Position numbers and translations under genes: made by a program
Part shown: positions 15,148 to 20,997 of the stretch, in pieces
Position numbering within the stretch: the stretch's first letter is position 1
How the letters are laid out: every line of letters begins with the position of its first letter
Origin: JAYVJM01 sp043769275
GTDB taxonomy: Bacteria; Pseudomonadota; Gammaproteobacteria; Pseudomonadales; UBA7239
DNA: 20,997 nucleotides
Direction: 5' to 3'
Assembly: GCA_043769275.1 (NCBI GenBank)
Contig: JAYVJM010000083.1
Span: 1 to 20,997, forward strand
Notes under the pieces: generated by a model
What the model was told of the DNA's origin: nothing
What the model saw: only the letters and a program-made list of their open reading frames with translations
Databases searched by the model: none

Positions 15148-15516
15148 TCAAAGAACCTCAGGTGCGAGAGATATAATTTTCATAAACTTTTCACCACGCA
15201 ATTCGCGTGTCACTGGCCCAAAAATACGCGTGCCAATAGGTGCCTGCTGGTTATTAAGTAAAACGGCAGCATTATCATCGAACTTAATCAAAGAGCCGTC
15301 AGGGCGACGCACGCCTTTTTTTGTTCGAACGACAACAGCCGTCATTACTTGGCCTTTTTTGACCTTTCCGCGCGGGATAGCGTCTTTAACACTAACTTTA
15401 ATAATGTCTCCGATACCGGCATAGCGGCGATGCGAGCCACCTAACACCTTGATACACATGACACTGCGCGCACCACTGTTGTCCGCCACGTCTAAATAAC
15501 TCTGTGTCTGAATCAT
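15148..15516 (-). CDS. rplN: 50S ribosomal protein L14 (uL14)
   Basis: uL14 forms an inter-subunit bridge and is the docking site of silencing factor RsfS. The 122-residue product starts MIQTQSYLDVADNSGARSVM and contains the signature GDIIKVSVKDAIPRGKVKKG, followed by VRTKKGVRRPDGS and the C-terminal RIFGPVTRELR. Length equals E. coli L14. It is the first gene of the classical spc block. The 45 bases upstream show no convincing promoter, so it is probably read from the S10 promoter. Confidence 0.98.
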   Translation of the reverse strand: MIQTQSYLDVADNSGARSVMCIKVLGGSHRRYAGIGDIIKVSVKDAIPRGKVKKGQVMTAVVVRTKKGVRRPDGSLIKFDDNAAVLLNNQQAPIGTRIFGPVTRELRGEKFMKIISLAPEVL

Positions 15517-15561
15517 TGCCCTACTCCAAAACCGCTACGCAGTCGCTGCTGTTGCCGCTTT

Positions 15562-15843
15562 TCAGTCTTGCGCAGCGGCATTTTCAATCTTCACTAACGC
15601 CCATGTTTTCAGTTTTGAAATGGGGCGCGTTTCTTTTATGGCAACCAAGTCACCGATTTTGCAGCGATTATCTTCGTCGTGTGCCTTCAGCTTTGATGAC
15701 TTGGTTAAATACTTCCCGTAAACAGGATGCTTAACGCGACGCTCTACCAAAACAGTAATTGTTTTGTTCATTTTGTCACTAATAACGCGGCCAGTTTTGG
15801 TTCGCGCAAGCTGCTGCTCAGACACTGCTTGTTGCTCAGACAT
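15562..15843 (-). CDS. rpsQ: 30S ribosomal protein S17 (uS17)
   Basis: uS17 is an early-assembling OB-fold protein of the 30S body. The 93-residue product has LARTKTGRVISDKMNKTITV, VERRVKHPVYGKYLTKSSK and IKETRPISKLKTW motifs. ATG 15843 is preferred to ATG 15864; it gives an N-terminus beginning MSEQQ and a standard length. The start overlaps the rpmC stop by eight bases, with AAGGCGGG in rpmC as a likely ribosome-binding site, so the two genes are probably translationally coupled. The N-terminal pair SEQQ..SEQQ is a small internal duplication not typical of the family. Confidence 0.96.
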   Translation of the reverse strand: MSEQQAVSEQQLARTKTGRVISDKMNKTITVLVERRVKHPVYGKYLTKSSKLKAHDEDNRCKIGDLVAIKETRPISKLKTWALVKIENAAAQD

Positions 15844-16036
15844 TGTTTTTACCCGCCTTCTCATTTAGCACCGTCTTAATACGTGCGACATCACGTCGCG
15901 CTTGCTTGAGCAAATGTGTTTGCCCAAACTGGCCGGTTGCTAATTGCATTTTTTGCTTGAACTGACTTTCGAGCTGTTTTAGCAGCTGTTTTTGCAGTTC
16001 CTGTACCGACTTGTTGCGAAGCTCAGTTGCTTTCAT
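15836..16036 (-). CDS. rpmC: 50S ribosomal protein L29 (uL29)
   Basis: uL29 lies at the tunnel exit, near the trigger factor and SRP docking site. Starting at ATG 16036 the product has 66 residues, MKATELRNKSVQELQKQLLK, with the FKQKMQLATGQFGQ and QARRDVARIKTVLNEK signatures. It is a simple two-helix coiled coil by composition. An ATG at 16051 would add MAGQV and overlaps the rplP stop as TAATG; the canonical MKA start is favoured but the coupled start is possible. The 3' end overlaps rpsQ by eight bases. Confidence 0.95.
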   Translation of the reverse strand: MKATELRNKSVQELQKQLLKQLESQFKQKMQLATGQFGQTHLLKQARRDVARIKTVLNEKAGKNNV

Positions 16037-16050
16037 GACCTGACCTGCCA

Positions 16051-16464
16051 TTACATAATCTGCCGTTTTACGAAAGTGGTGCGTATAGGTAACTTAGCGG
16101 CTGCGAGCGTAAAGGCTTCACGCGCCAAATCTTCAGCCACACCTTCGATCTCATATAGAACACGGCCTGGCTGTATTTGAGCCACCCAATACTCTACGTT
16201 GCCCTTACCCTTACCCTGACGCACTTCAAGCGGCTTCTGGGTAATTGGCTTATCTGGGAAAATACGAATAAACACTTTCCCGCCACGTTTTAAGCGGCGA
16301 GTCAAGGCACGACGTGCAGCCTCAATTTGACGCGCAGTGATACGACCGCGATCAACCGCCTTTAAACCGAAATCGCCGAAACTCACTTTACTGCCTCGCA
16401 AAGCCAAACCGCGATTGCGACCTTTAAATTGCTTGCGAAACTTGGTGCGCTTGGGTTGCATCAT
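16051..16464 (-). CDS. rplP: 50S ribosomal protein L16 (uL16)
   Basis: uL16 is essential for the A-site side of the peptidyl-transferase region and for late 50S assembly. The 137-residue product begins MMQPKRTKFRKQFKGRNRGL and carries FGLKAVDRGRITARQIEAAR, PDKPITQKPLEVRQGKGKG and EIEGVAEDLAREAF. The arginine in LEVRQGKGKG corresponds to the site hydroxylated by YcfD in E. coli. The first ATG (16464) gives the canonical alignment, with Met in place of the usual Leu at position 2. AGGGG in the end of rpsC serves as ribosome-binding site, six bases separating the genes. Confidence 0.98.
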   Translation of the reverse strand: MMQPKRTKFRKQFKGRNRGLALRGSKVSFGDFGLKAVDRGRITARQIEAARRALTRRLKRGGKVFIRIFPDKPITQKPLEVRQGKGKGNVEYWVAQIQPGRVLYEIEGVAEDLAREAFTLAAAKLPIRTTFVKRQIM

Positions 16465-16470
16465 GGCGCA

Positions 16471-17154
16471 TTACCCCTGATTAGTAGTCTTTTTTTTGCC
16501 AATTACGGCTTCTGCCTGATCGGCAACATTTAATATTTCGCCTTTGAATATCCACACTTTCACGCCGATAATTCCGTACGTTGTCAGTGCTTCAGCCGTA
16601 CCGTAATCAATATCAGCACGCAGTGTATGCAAAGGTACGCGCCCCTCACGATACCATTCTGTTCGCGCAATCTCGGTGCCGCCCAAGCGACCAGCAACCA
16701 TGATTTTGATGCCGAGCGCACCTTGACGCATAGCATTCTGCACCGCTCGCTTCATTGCGCGGCGAAACATCACGCGACGCTCAAGCTGCTGGGCTACACC
16801 CTGCGCAACCAGTGCAGAATCAAGATCCGGCTTACGAATCTCCTCAATACTGATATGCACAGAGACGCCAAGAATCTTCGCAACCTCTAAACGCAGCTTC
16901 TCAACATCTTCGCCTTTTTTGCCAATCACGATACCGGGACGGGCAGAATAAATAGTGATACGAGCAGACTGAGATGGACGCTCAATTTCAACTCGGCTGA
17001 CCGATGCACTGGCCAACTTCTTCTTAATGTGAGCACGCGCATTGATGTCGGCAAACAACTTGTCGGCATAAGTAGCACTATTGGCGTACCAAATAGAGGT
17101 ATGCTTTTTAACGATGCCGAGGCGTATGCCTGTTGGATGTACTTTCTGACCCAT
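16471..17154 (-). CDS. rpsC: 30S ribosomal protein S3 (uS3)
   Basis: uS3 forms part of the mRNA entry channel and has helicase-like activity with S4 and S5. The 227-residue product begins MGQKVHPTGIRLGIVKKHTS. It has a type II KH domain with GKKG at 78-81, then EEIRKPDLDS, RRVMFRRAMKRAVQNAMR, RLGGTEIARTEWYREGRVPL and IGVKVWIFKGEI. The N-terminal third, with IVKKHTSIWYA, is of the gammaproteobacterial and not the betaproteobacterial type, one of the better clues to the host lineage. It follows rplV by 18 bases. Confidence 0.98.
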   Translation of the reverse strand: MGQKVHPTGIRLGIVKKHTSIWYANSATYADKLFADINARAHIKKKLASASVSRVEIERPSQSARITIYSARPGIVIGKKGEDVEKLRLEVAKILGVSVHISIEEIRKPDLDSALVAQGVAQQLERRVMFRRAMKRAVQNAMRQGALGIKIMVAGRLGGTEIARTEWYREGRVPLHTLRADIDYGTAEALTTYGIIGVKVWIFKGEILNVADQAEAVIGKKKTTNQG

Positions 17155-17172
17155 TACCGGTCTCCTGTCAGT

Positions 17173-17505
17173 TTATTCTGCTGCCACTTTCACGGTAATG
17201 TGACAAGTGCGCTTCACAATACGATCAGCTCGCCCTTTCGCGCGTGGCTTTATCCGCTTCAGCGGAGTGCCTTCATTAACAAAGGCCGCCGATACGCGCA
17301 GTTCATCCACATCAGCGCCTTCATTGTGCTCGGCATTGGCAATAGCAGACTCCAATACTTTTTTAATTACTGCACCAAATTTTTTGTCACTAAAGGACAA
17401 AACATCTAATGCTTTTTCTACATGTAAACCACGAATCTGGTCTATCACCAAGCGCGCTTTTTGAGCTGAGCCGCGAGCGCCGCGTAATGTTGCTGAAACT
17501 TCCAT
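17173..17505 (-). CDS. rplV: 50S ribosomal protein L22 (uL22)
   Basis: uL22 spans the large subunit and its long beta-hairpin lines the exit tunnel constriction, where macrolide-resistance mutations arise. The 110-residue product shows GARGSAQKARLVIDQIRGL, VLESAIANAEHNEGADVDEL and the hairpin region FVNEGTPLKRIKPRAKGRAD, ending in TCHITVKV. The hairpin sequence is unaltered relative to sensitive species. The ribosome-binding site is the GAGG at the end of rpsS, five bases away. Confidence 0.98.
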   Translation of the reverse strand: MEVSATLRGARGSAQKARLVIDQIRGLHVEKALDVLSFSDKKFGAVIKKVLESAIANAEHNEGADVDELRVSAAFVNEGTPLKRIKPRAKGRADRIVKRTCHITVKVAAE

Positions 17506-17510
17506 CGTAC

Positions 17511-17807
17511 TTACCTCGCCTGCTTAGACGCTGGCTTTTTGGCTTTTTTGTCTACCGCGTGCCCTTTGTAGGTGCGCGTCAGAGAAAATTCGCCCAATTT
17601 ATGGCCAACCATTTCTTCTGTCACAAATATCGGCACATGCAAACGGCCATTGTGCACAGCAATTGTTAGCCCAACCATTTCAGGCATGATCATGGAGCGG
17701 CGCGACCAAGTCTTGATCGGACGCTTATCATTTTTTTCAAGCGCCGTTTCTACCTTCTTACTTAAATGAAGATCAATAAACGGGCCTTTCTTTAATGAAC
17801 GCGGCAC
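17511..17807 (-). CDS. rpsS: 30S ribosomal protein S19 (uS19)
   Basis: uS19 is in the 30S head, forms a complex with S13 and bridges to the 50S. The product starts at GTG (17807), giving MPRSLKKGPFIDLHLSKKVE, and carries KTWSRRSMIMPEMVGLTIAV, NGRLHVPIFVTEEMVGHKLG and FSLTRTYKGH. It has 98 residues, a few more than E. coli because of a Lys/Ala-rich tail. GAGAGGGTAGG precedes the GTG. It lies 19 bases after rplB. Confidence 0.97.
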   Translation of the reverse strand: MPRSLKKGPFIDLHLSKKVETALEKNDKRPIKTWSRRSMIMPEMVGLTIAVHNGRLHVPIFVTEEMVGHKLGEFSLTRTYKGHAVDKKAKKPASKQAR

Positions 17808-17826
17808 TAGCCTACCCTCTCAAAAC

Positions 17827-18657
17827 TTATTTCTTGTTACGGCGACGAACGATAAGACTATCAGTCCGCTTGTTTTTACGTGTTTTGTAACCTTTGGTTG
17901 GCGTTCCCCATGGCGACACCGGATGACGCCCACCTGAGGTGCGCCCTTCTCCACCGCCGTGCGGGTGGTCAACTGGGTTCATTACGACACCACGAACAGT
18001 TGGACGAATACCTCGCCAGCGGTTCGCTCCGGCCTTGCCCAGCGAACTCAAGTTGTGCTCGCTGTTAGAAACCTCACCCAAGGTGGCGCGACAGTCTGAC
18101 AGAACCTTGCGTGTTTCACCACTGCGTAAGCGCAAAGTAGCATAAGCACCTTCACGAGCAACCAACTGAGCAGAAGCGCCGGCTGAACGCGCAATCTGTG
18201 CGCCCTTGCCTGGCTTCATTTCAATACAATGCACAGTCGCACCAATAGGAATGTTGCGCAGCGGCAAGGCATTTCCTGAAACGATGGGGGCTGCGGCACC
18301 GGACTGCAATTTATCACCCGCTTTCAAACCTTTAGGCGCGATAATGTAACGCCGCTCACCGTCGCTATAACAAACCAGCGCAATATTGGCTGTGCGATTT
18401 GGGTCGTACTCCAAACGCTCGACAACAGCGACGATTCCGTCTTTGTCGTTTCGCTTAAAGTCAATTAAACGGTAATGCTGTTTATGCCCGCCACCTTGAT
18501 GACGAGTGGTAATGCGGCCGGCATTATTTCGCCCGCCATTTTGTGCTTTTTTCTCGACTAACGCCGCAAACGGTGCGCCCTTGTGCAGATCAGGATTAAC
18601 AACACTGACTACGCCACGGCGACCGGGGGAGGTAGGCTTTCTTTTAACGACAGGCAT
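17827..18657 (-). CDS. rplB: 50S ribosomal protein L2 (uL2)
   Basis: uL2 is required for subunit association and peptidyl-transferase activity. The 276 residues include PTSPGRRGVVSVVNPDLHKG, the RNA-binding GGRNNAGRITTRHQGGGHK segment (41-59), VHCIEMKPGKGAQIARSAG and the near-catalytic loop DHPHGGGEG beginning at residue 230, with the two conserved histidines present. The C-terminus KNKRTDSLIVRRRNKK is typical. It lies 18 bases after rplW in S10-operon order. Confidence 0.98.
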   Translation of the reverse strand: MPVVKRKPTSPGRRGVVSVVNPDLHKGAPFAALVEKKAQNGGRNNAGRITTRHQGGGHKQHYRLIDFKRNDKDGIVAVVERLEYDPNRTANIALVCYSDGERRYIIAPKGLKAGDKLQSGAAAPIVSGNALPLRNIPIGATVHCIEMKPGKGAQIARSAGASAQLVAREGAYATLRLRSGETRKVLSDCRATLGEVSNSEHNLSSLGKAGANRWRGIRPTVRGVVMNPVDHPHGGGEGRTSGGRHPVSPWGTPTKGYKTRKNKRTDSLIVRRRNKK

Positions 18658-18675
18658 ACAATCTCAACCCCTTAA

Positions 18676-18972
18676 TCACAGACCAGCGAAGTCAATATCA
18701 TGACCTTGCTCAAGGCGGATATAAGCTTTTTTCCAATTACTACGGCGAGATACGCCGAATTTATTGAGCTTACGCTTACCCTTAACACACAAGACACGCA
18801 CTTGCGCCACTTTCACACTGAACAGCTTTTCCACAGCGCGCTTTATTTCACTTTTGCTTGCATCCAAGGCCACTTTAAACACAACCTGACTTCCAGCTTC
18901 CGCCACCATTGTTGCTTTTTCAGAAACATGGGGATTTGCTAAAATCTTGTAAATGCGCTCTTGATTCATCAT
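18676..18972 (-). CDS. rplW: 50S ribosomal protein L23 (uL23)
   Basis: uL23 at the tunnel exit is the docking point for trigger factor and SRP. The 98-residue product has the LANPHVSEKATM, VVFKVALDASKSEIKRAVEK and LFSVKVAQVRVLCVKGKRK segments. The start overlaps the rplD stop: ATGATGA carries two in-frame ATGs (18972 and 18969) and the TGA of rplD. GAGGAGG ends seven bases before the first ATG and lies within the last rplD codons, so translation is probably coupled. Glu in VSEKAT is at the position used for trigger-factor binding in E. coli (Glu18). Confidence 0.98.
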   Translation of the reverse strand: MMNQERIYKILANPHVSEKATMVAEAGSQVVFKVALDASKSEIKRAVEKLFSVKVAQVRVLCVKGKRKLNKFGVSRRSNWKKAYIRLEQGHDIDFAGL

Positions 18973-19586
18973 GCGAGCACCTCCTCAAATTTTTTCACTG
19001 CGGCCACAGTTATTAGCACTTTATCGAACCGAACCAAACTTACCGGATTGGCCGCACTCACGTCGCAAACATCGACGTTTGGCAAGTTTCGTGCGGATAA
19101 ATACAAATTGTCAGCAATGTCTTCAGAAACAATCAGCACGTCATCCAAACTTAAGGCCGCTAACTTCTGCTGCAAAAGCTTTGTTTTTGGCTGATCAATT
19201 TCTATCCTGTCTACCACAACCAAGCGATTCTGGCGAGCAAGCTCTGACAAAATGCTTTGCATCGCCGCACGATACATCTTACGGTTGAGTTTTTGACTGT
19301 GATCCTGTGGAACCGCAGCAAAAGTAACACCACCACTGCGCCAGATCGGACCGCGCGAACTGCCAGCACGTGCACGACCTGAACCTTTCTGCTTCCAAGG
19401 CTTACGACCGCCACCGCGAACATCCGCACGCGTTTTTTGCCCGCGTGACCCTTGACGAGCAGCCAACATATAAGCCGTAACTGCCTGATGAACTAAATCT
19501 TGATTAAAAGCACGATCAAATGTCAGTTCTGAAACACTTATCGTTCCGGCGCTTGCGCCAGCCAATGTTGCTACGCTTAATTCCAT
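18969..19586 (-). CDS. rplD: 50S ribosomal protein L4 (uL4)
   Basis: uL4 reaches the tunnel constriction with an extended loop; in E. coli it also represses its own operon by acting on the S10 leader. The 205-residue product begins MELSVATLAGASAGTISVSE, has the loop GGGRKPWKQKGSGRARAGSS followed by RGPIWRSGG, and ends VAAVKKFEEVLA. ATG 19586 is preferred, with GAGGGG nine bases upstream and the normal N-terminus; the reading frame stays open into rplC but the extension is not family-like. The gap to rplC is 13 bases. Confidence 0.98.
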   Translation of the reverse strand: MELSVATLAGASAGTISVSELTFDRAFNQDLVHQAVTAYMLAARQGSRGQKTRADVRGGGRKPWKQKGSGRARAGSSRGPIWRSGGVTFAAVPQDHSQKLNRKMYRAAMQSILSELARQNRLVVVDRIEIDQPKTKLLQQKLAALSLDDVLIVSEDIADNLYLSARNLPNVDVCDVSAANPVSLVRFDKVLITVAAVKKFEEVLA

Positions 19587-19599
19587 AACACTAAACCCC

Positions 19600-20235
19600 T
19601 CAGGAAGCCTTGACCGCAGGGCGAACAATCACGTCGCCACCAGGTGCGCCAGGCACCGCGCCACGAACCAGCAACACATTGTGCTCTGCATCGACGCGAA
19701 CCACTTGAAGGTTTTGCACGGTAACTTGTTCGTCACCCATGTGACCCGCCATTTTTTTGCCCTTAAACACGCGACCAGGGGACTGGTTTTGACCAATCGA
19801 ACCTGGCGCACGATGCGACAATGAGTTGCCGTGGGTAGCGTCTTGCATGCTGGAGTTCCAGCGCTTAATAACACCCTGAAAACCTTTTCCGCGCGACTGG
19901 CCAGTAACGTCAACCATCTGACCTTCAGAAAAAGCAACAACAGACAGCTCGGCACCCAAAGAAGGCGCGTCAGCACCAGAAAGCGCAAGCTCCCAAAGGC
20001 CGCGACCGGCACCGACATTCGCTTTAGCAAAATGCCCTGCGGCAGCCTTTGTGACACGCGAAGGCCGACGCGTACCGACCGCAACTTGCACAGCAGCATA
20101 CCCATCAACTTCAACAGTCTTTATTTGAGTAACGCGATTTGGCTCTATCTCAATCACCGTAACAGGGATAGAAACACCAGCATCAGTGAATACACGCGTC
20201 ATGCCGCACTTGCGACCAACCAATCCAATAACCAT
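19600..20235 (-). CDS. rplC: 50S ribosomal protein L3 (uL3)
   Basis: uL3 is an assembly initiator whose extension approaches the peptidyl-transferase centre. The 211-residue product starts MVIGLVGRKCGMTRVFTDAG and includes the VTGQSRGKGFQGVIKRW and GSIGQNQSPGRVFKGKKMAG segments. The glutamine at about 151 in GQNQSPG is the site methylated by PrmB in E. coli. A GAGG-type ribosome-binding site lies close before the ATG, within a small GTAC/GTAC inverted repeat. The 149-base gap to rpsJ is unusually long for this position. Confidence 0.98.
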   Translation of the reverse strand: MVIGLVGRKCGMTRVFTDAGVSIPVTVIEIEPNRVTQIKTVEVDGYAAVQVAVGTRRPSRVTKAAAGHFAKANVGAGRGLWELALSGADAPSLGAELSVVAFSEGQMVDVTGQSRGKGFQGVIKRWNSSMQDATHGNSLSHRAPGSIGQNQSPGRVFKGKKMAGHMGDEQVTVQNLQVVRVDAEHNVLLVRGAVPGAPGGDVIVRPAVKAS

Positions 20236-20384
20236 CTTGTACCTCTTGTGTACGGGGCTGTTTACCCGCTACGGCCGCCCACTGTTGCAGGCGTTACACT
20301 AGGAGCACGCAAAGCGCGCTATATTTATTTGCGAAACACTACTGCTTCCGCATAATTACCAATGCTTACTAACTTAAGCCAACC
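20236..20384 (-). promoter_or_regulatory. Long rpsJ-rplC gap with hairpins (candidate leader)
   Basis: The 149 bases between two normally close genes contain no recognisable ORF. On the minus strand they can form GCGCGC-TTT-GCGTGC (20305-20319, one G-T pair), a short CGGG/CCCG stem further downstream, and a GTAC-ACAAGAG-GTAC stem that would place part of the rplC ribosome-binding site in a loop. An attenuation or translational-control element is possible. No good promoter is visible inside the gap. Confidence 0.3.
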
Positions 20385-20696
20385 TCAGCCCAAGCTTATC
20401 TGAACATCGACACCTGCCGCCAAATCCAACTTCATTAGCGCATCAACTGTCTTATCTGTTGGGTCAACAATATCCATCATTCGCTTATGCGTACGAATTT
20501 CATACTGATCCCGCGCATCCTTATTGACATGTGGCGATGTCAAAACAGTAAAGCGCTCTTTGCGTGTAGGCAAAGGAATTGGGCCGCGCACTTGCGCACC
20601 GGTACGCTTTGCTGTTTCTACTATTTCCTGTGTCGACGCATCAATCAAGCGATGGTCAAATGACTTCAGGCGGATTCGAATTCTTTGGTTCTGCAT
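20385..20696 (-). CDS. rpsJ: 30S ribosomal protein S10 (uS10, NusE)
   Basis: uS10 is in the 30S head and, as NusE, joins transcription antitermination complexes with NusB and couples to NusG. The 103-residue product is nearly identical to E. coli S10: MQNQRIRIRLKSFDHRLIDA, a RTGAQVRGPIPLPTRKERFT stretch, SPHVNKDARDQYEIRTHKR and LDLAAGVDVQISLG. GGAG lies ten bases before the ATG. It is the first gene of the S10 operon, about 97 bases downstream of the predicted start site. Confidence 0.99.
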   Translation of the reverse strand: MQNQRIRIRLKSFDHRLIDASTQEIVETAKRTGAQVRGPIPLPTRKERFTVLTSPHVNKDARDQYEIRTHKRMMDIVDPTDKTVDALMKLDLAAGVDVQISLG

Positions 20697-20800
20697 TAGC
20701 CAGAAACTCCAGATTATTAGGCACTAGGACAATCGAATGGCGCCAGCTTCTTCGTTTCGCCTTATTCTGCGAGCTGCGAGACGCCCAAAAAAGAGGCGGA

Positions 20801-20829
20801 ATTCTAGTTACCACCCCGCACTCTGTCAA
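20801..20829 (-). promoter_or_regulatory. Strong sigma-70 promoter of the S10 operon
   Basis: On the minus strand TTGACA (20829-20824, six of six) and TAGAAT (20806-20801, five of six) are separated by exactly 17 bases. The following TCCGCC is a GC-rich discriminator, the type associated with stringent control of ribosomal promoters. Transcription would start near 20794, leaving a leader of about 97 bases before rpsJ that includes the tandem repeat CTCGCAG-CTCGCAG (20771-20784 region). E. coli has its S10 promoter and L4-responsive leader in the matching position; an L4-responsive fold was not identified here. Confidence 0.85.
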
Positions 20830-20893
20830 CCAATAAATCAGTTTTTTGCAATAAAAAGCCTTTTTTTTTAGGGTTTATTATCCCATTGCGGCA

Positions 20894-20997
20894 TTAGGCA
20901 ACAATTTTAGCAACAACACCTGCGCCAACAGTACGGCCGCCTTCACGAATAGCGAAACGCAAGCCTTCTTCCATCGCGATTGGGGCGATCAAAGTAA
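20894..20997 (-). CDS. tuf: Elongation factor Tu, C-terminal end (partial)
   Basis: The last 34 codons of EF-Tu run off the right edge. They encode LIAPIAMEEGLRFAIREGG followed by RTVGAGVVAKIVA, part of domain 3, the beta-barrel that contacts tRNA. EF-Tu carries aminoacyl-tRNA to the ribosome as a GTP complex. The position directly before rpsJ corresponds to the tufA copy of the rpsL-rpsG-fusA-tuf string in Pseudomonas-like genomes, which is inferred because those genes lie outside. The 197-base gap to rpsJ holds the S10 promoter; A/T tracts follow tuf, but no convincing GC stem for an intrinsic terminator is visible. Confidence 0.96.
   Translation of the reverse strand, partial: TLIAPIAMEEGLRFAIREGGRTVGAGVVAKIVA

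Noticed and set aside
19629..20114. 161-codon minus-strand frame inside rplC
   Set aside because: Alternative frame of rplC; product looks random and Leu/Cys-rich.
19831..20355. 174-codon plus-strand frame over rplC and the rpsJ-rplC gap
   Set aside because: Antisense shadow of the well-conserved rplC; no start signal or recognisable product.
20840..20893. A/T tracts after tuf read as an intrinsic terminator
   Set aside because: The only stems available are two or three GC pairs or pure A/T, so it is not convincing.
1..20997. CRISPR arrays, insertion sequences, tRNA or rRNA genes
   Set aside because: No regularly spaced repeats, transposase-like frames, terminal inverted repeats or tRNA cloverleaf signatures were seen.

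Overview
The window is a near-complete core ribosomal-protein super-operon from a gammaproteobacterium, preceded by a short block of housekeeping genes. Three things point to a Pseudomonadales-like gammaproteobacterium: the strong resemblance of uS3, SecY, uS10 and ArgA to the Pseudomonas/E. coli types; the gene order tuf-rpsJ...secY-rpmJ-rpsM...rplQ; and the absence of infA between secY and rpmJ, where betaproteobacteria usually carry it. The placement is by recalled similarity and was not computed. Base composition looks balanced and even along the window, and there is no obvious mobile element, CRISPR array or RNA gene.

Plus strand, 1-6600: a 335-base upstream region with two tandem palindromes; argA (N-acetylglutamate synthase, first step of arginine synthesis); a 417-base gap without a recognisable gene; a PF10136-type multi-pass membrane protein traditionally labelled site-specific recombinase (Gcr); zapE (AFG1-like division ATPase); then panC and panD (pantothenate branch of coenzyme A synthesis) behind a well-formed sigma-70 promoter whose -35 box lies inside a perfect 13-bp palindrome. 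A compact hairpin with A/T tracts on both sides (6643-6673) ends the panCD transcript and, read on the other strand, the ribosomal transcript.

Minus strand, 20997-6698, in transcription order: the 3' end of tuf; an almost consensus promoter; the S10 block rpsJ-rplC-rplD-rplW-rplB-rpsS-rplV-rpsC-rplP-rpmC-rpsQ; the spc block rplN-rplX-rplE-rpsN-rpsH-rplF-rplR-rpsE-rpmD-rplO-secY-rpmJ; and the alpha block rpsM-rpsK-rpsD-rpoA-rplQ. Two genes too short for routine ORF calling, rpmD (58 aa) and rpmJ (38 aa), are intact. The genes are tightly packed, with several translational overlaps (rplD/rplW, rpmC/rpsQ). The larger non-coding gaps (rpsJ-rplC, 149 nt; rpmJ-rpsM, 150 nt; tuf-rpsJ, 197 nt) are the plausible sites of transcription or translation control.

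I did not find a convincing undescribed system. The items most worth a second look are the tandem palindromes before argA, the palindrome over the panC promoter, the poorly understood Gcr-type membrane protein with the empty stretch in front of it, and the long leader-like gaps inside the ribosomal operon.
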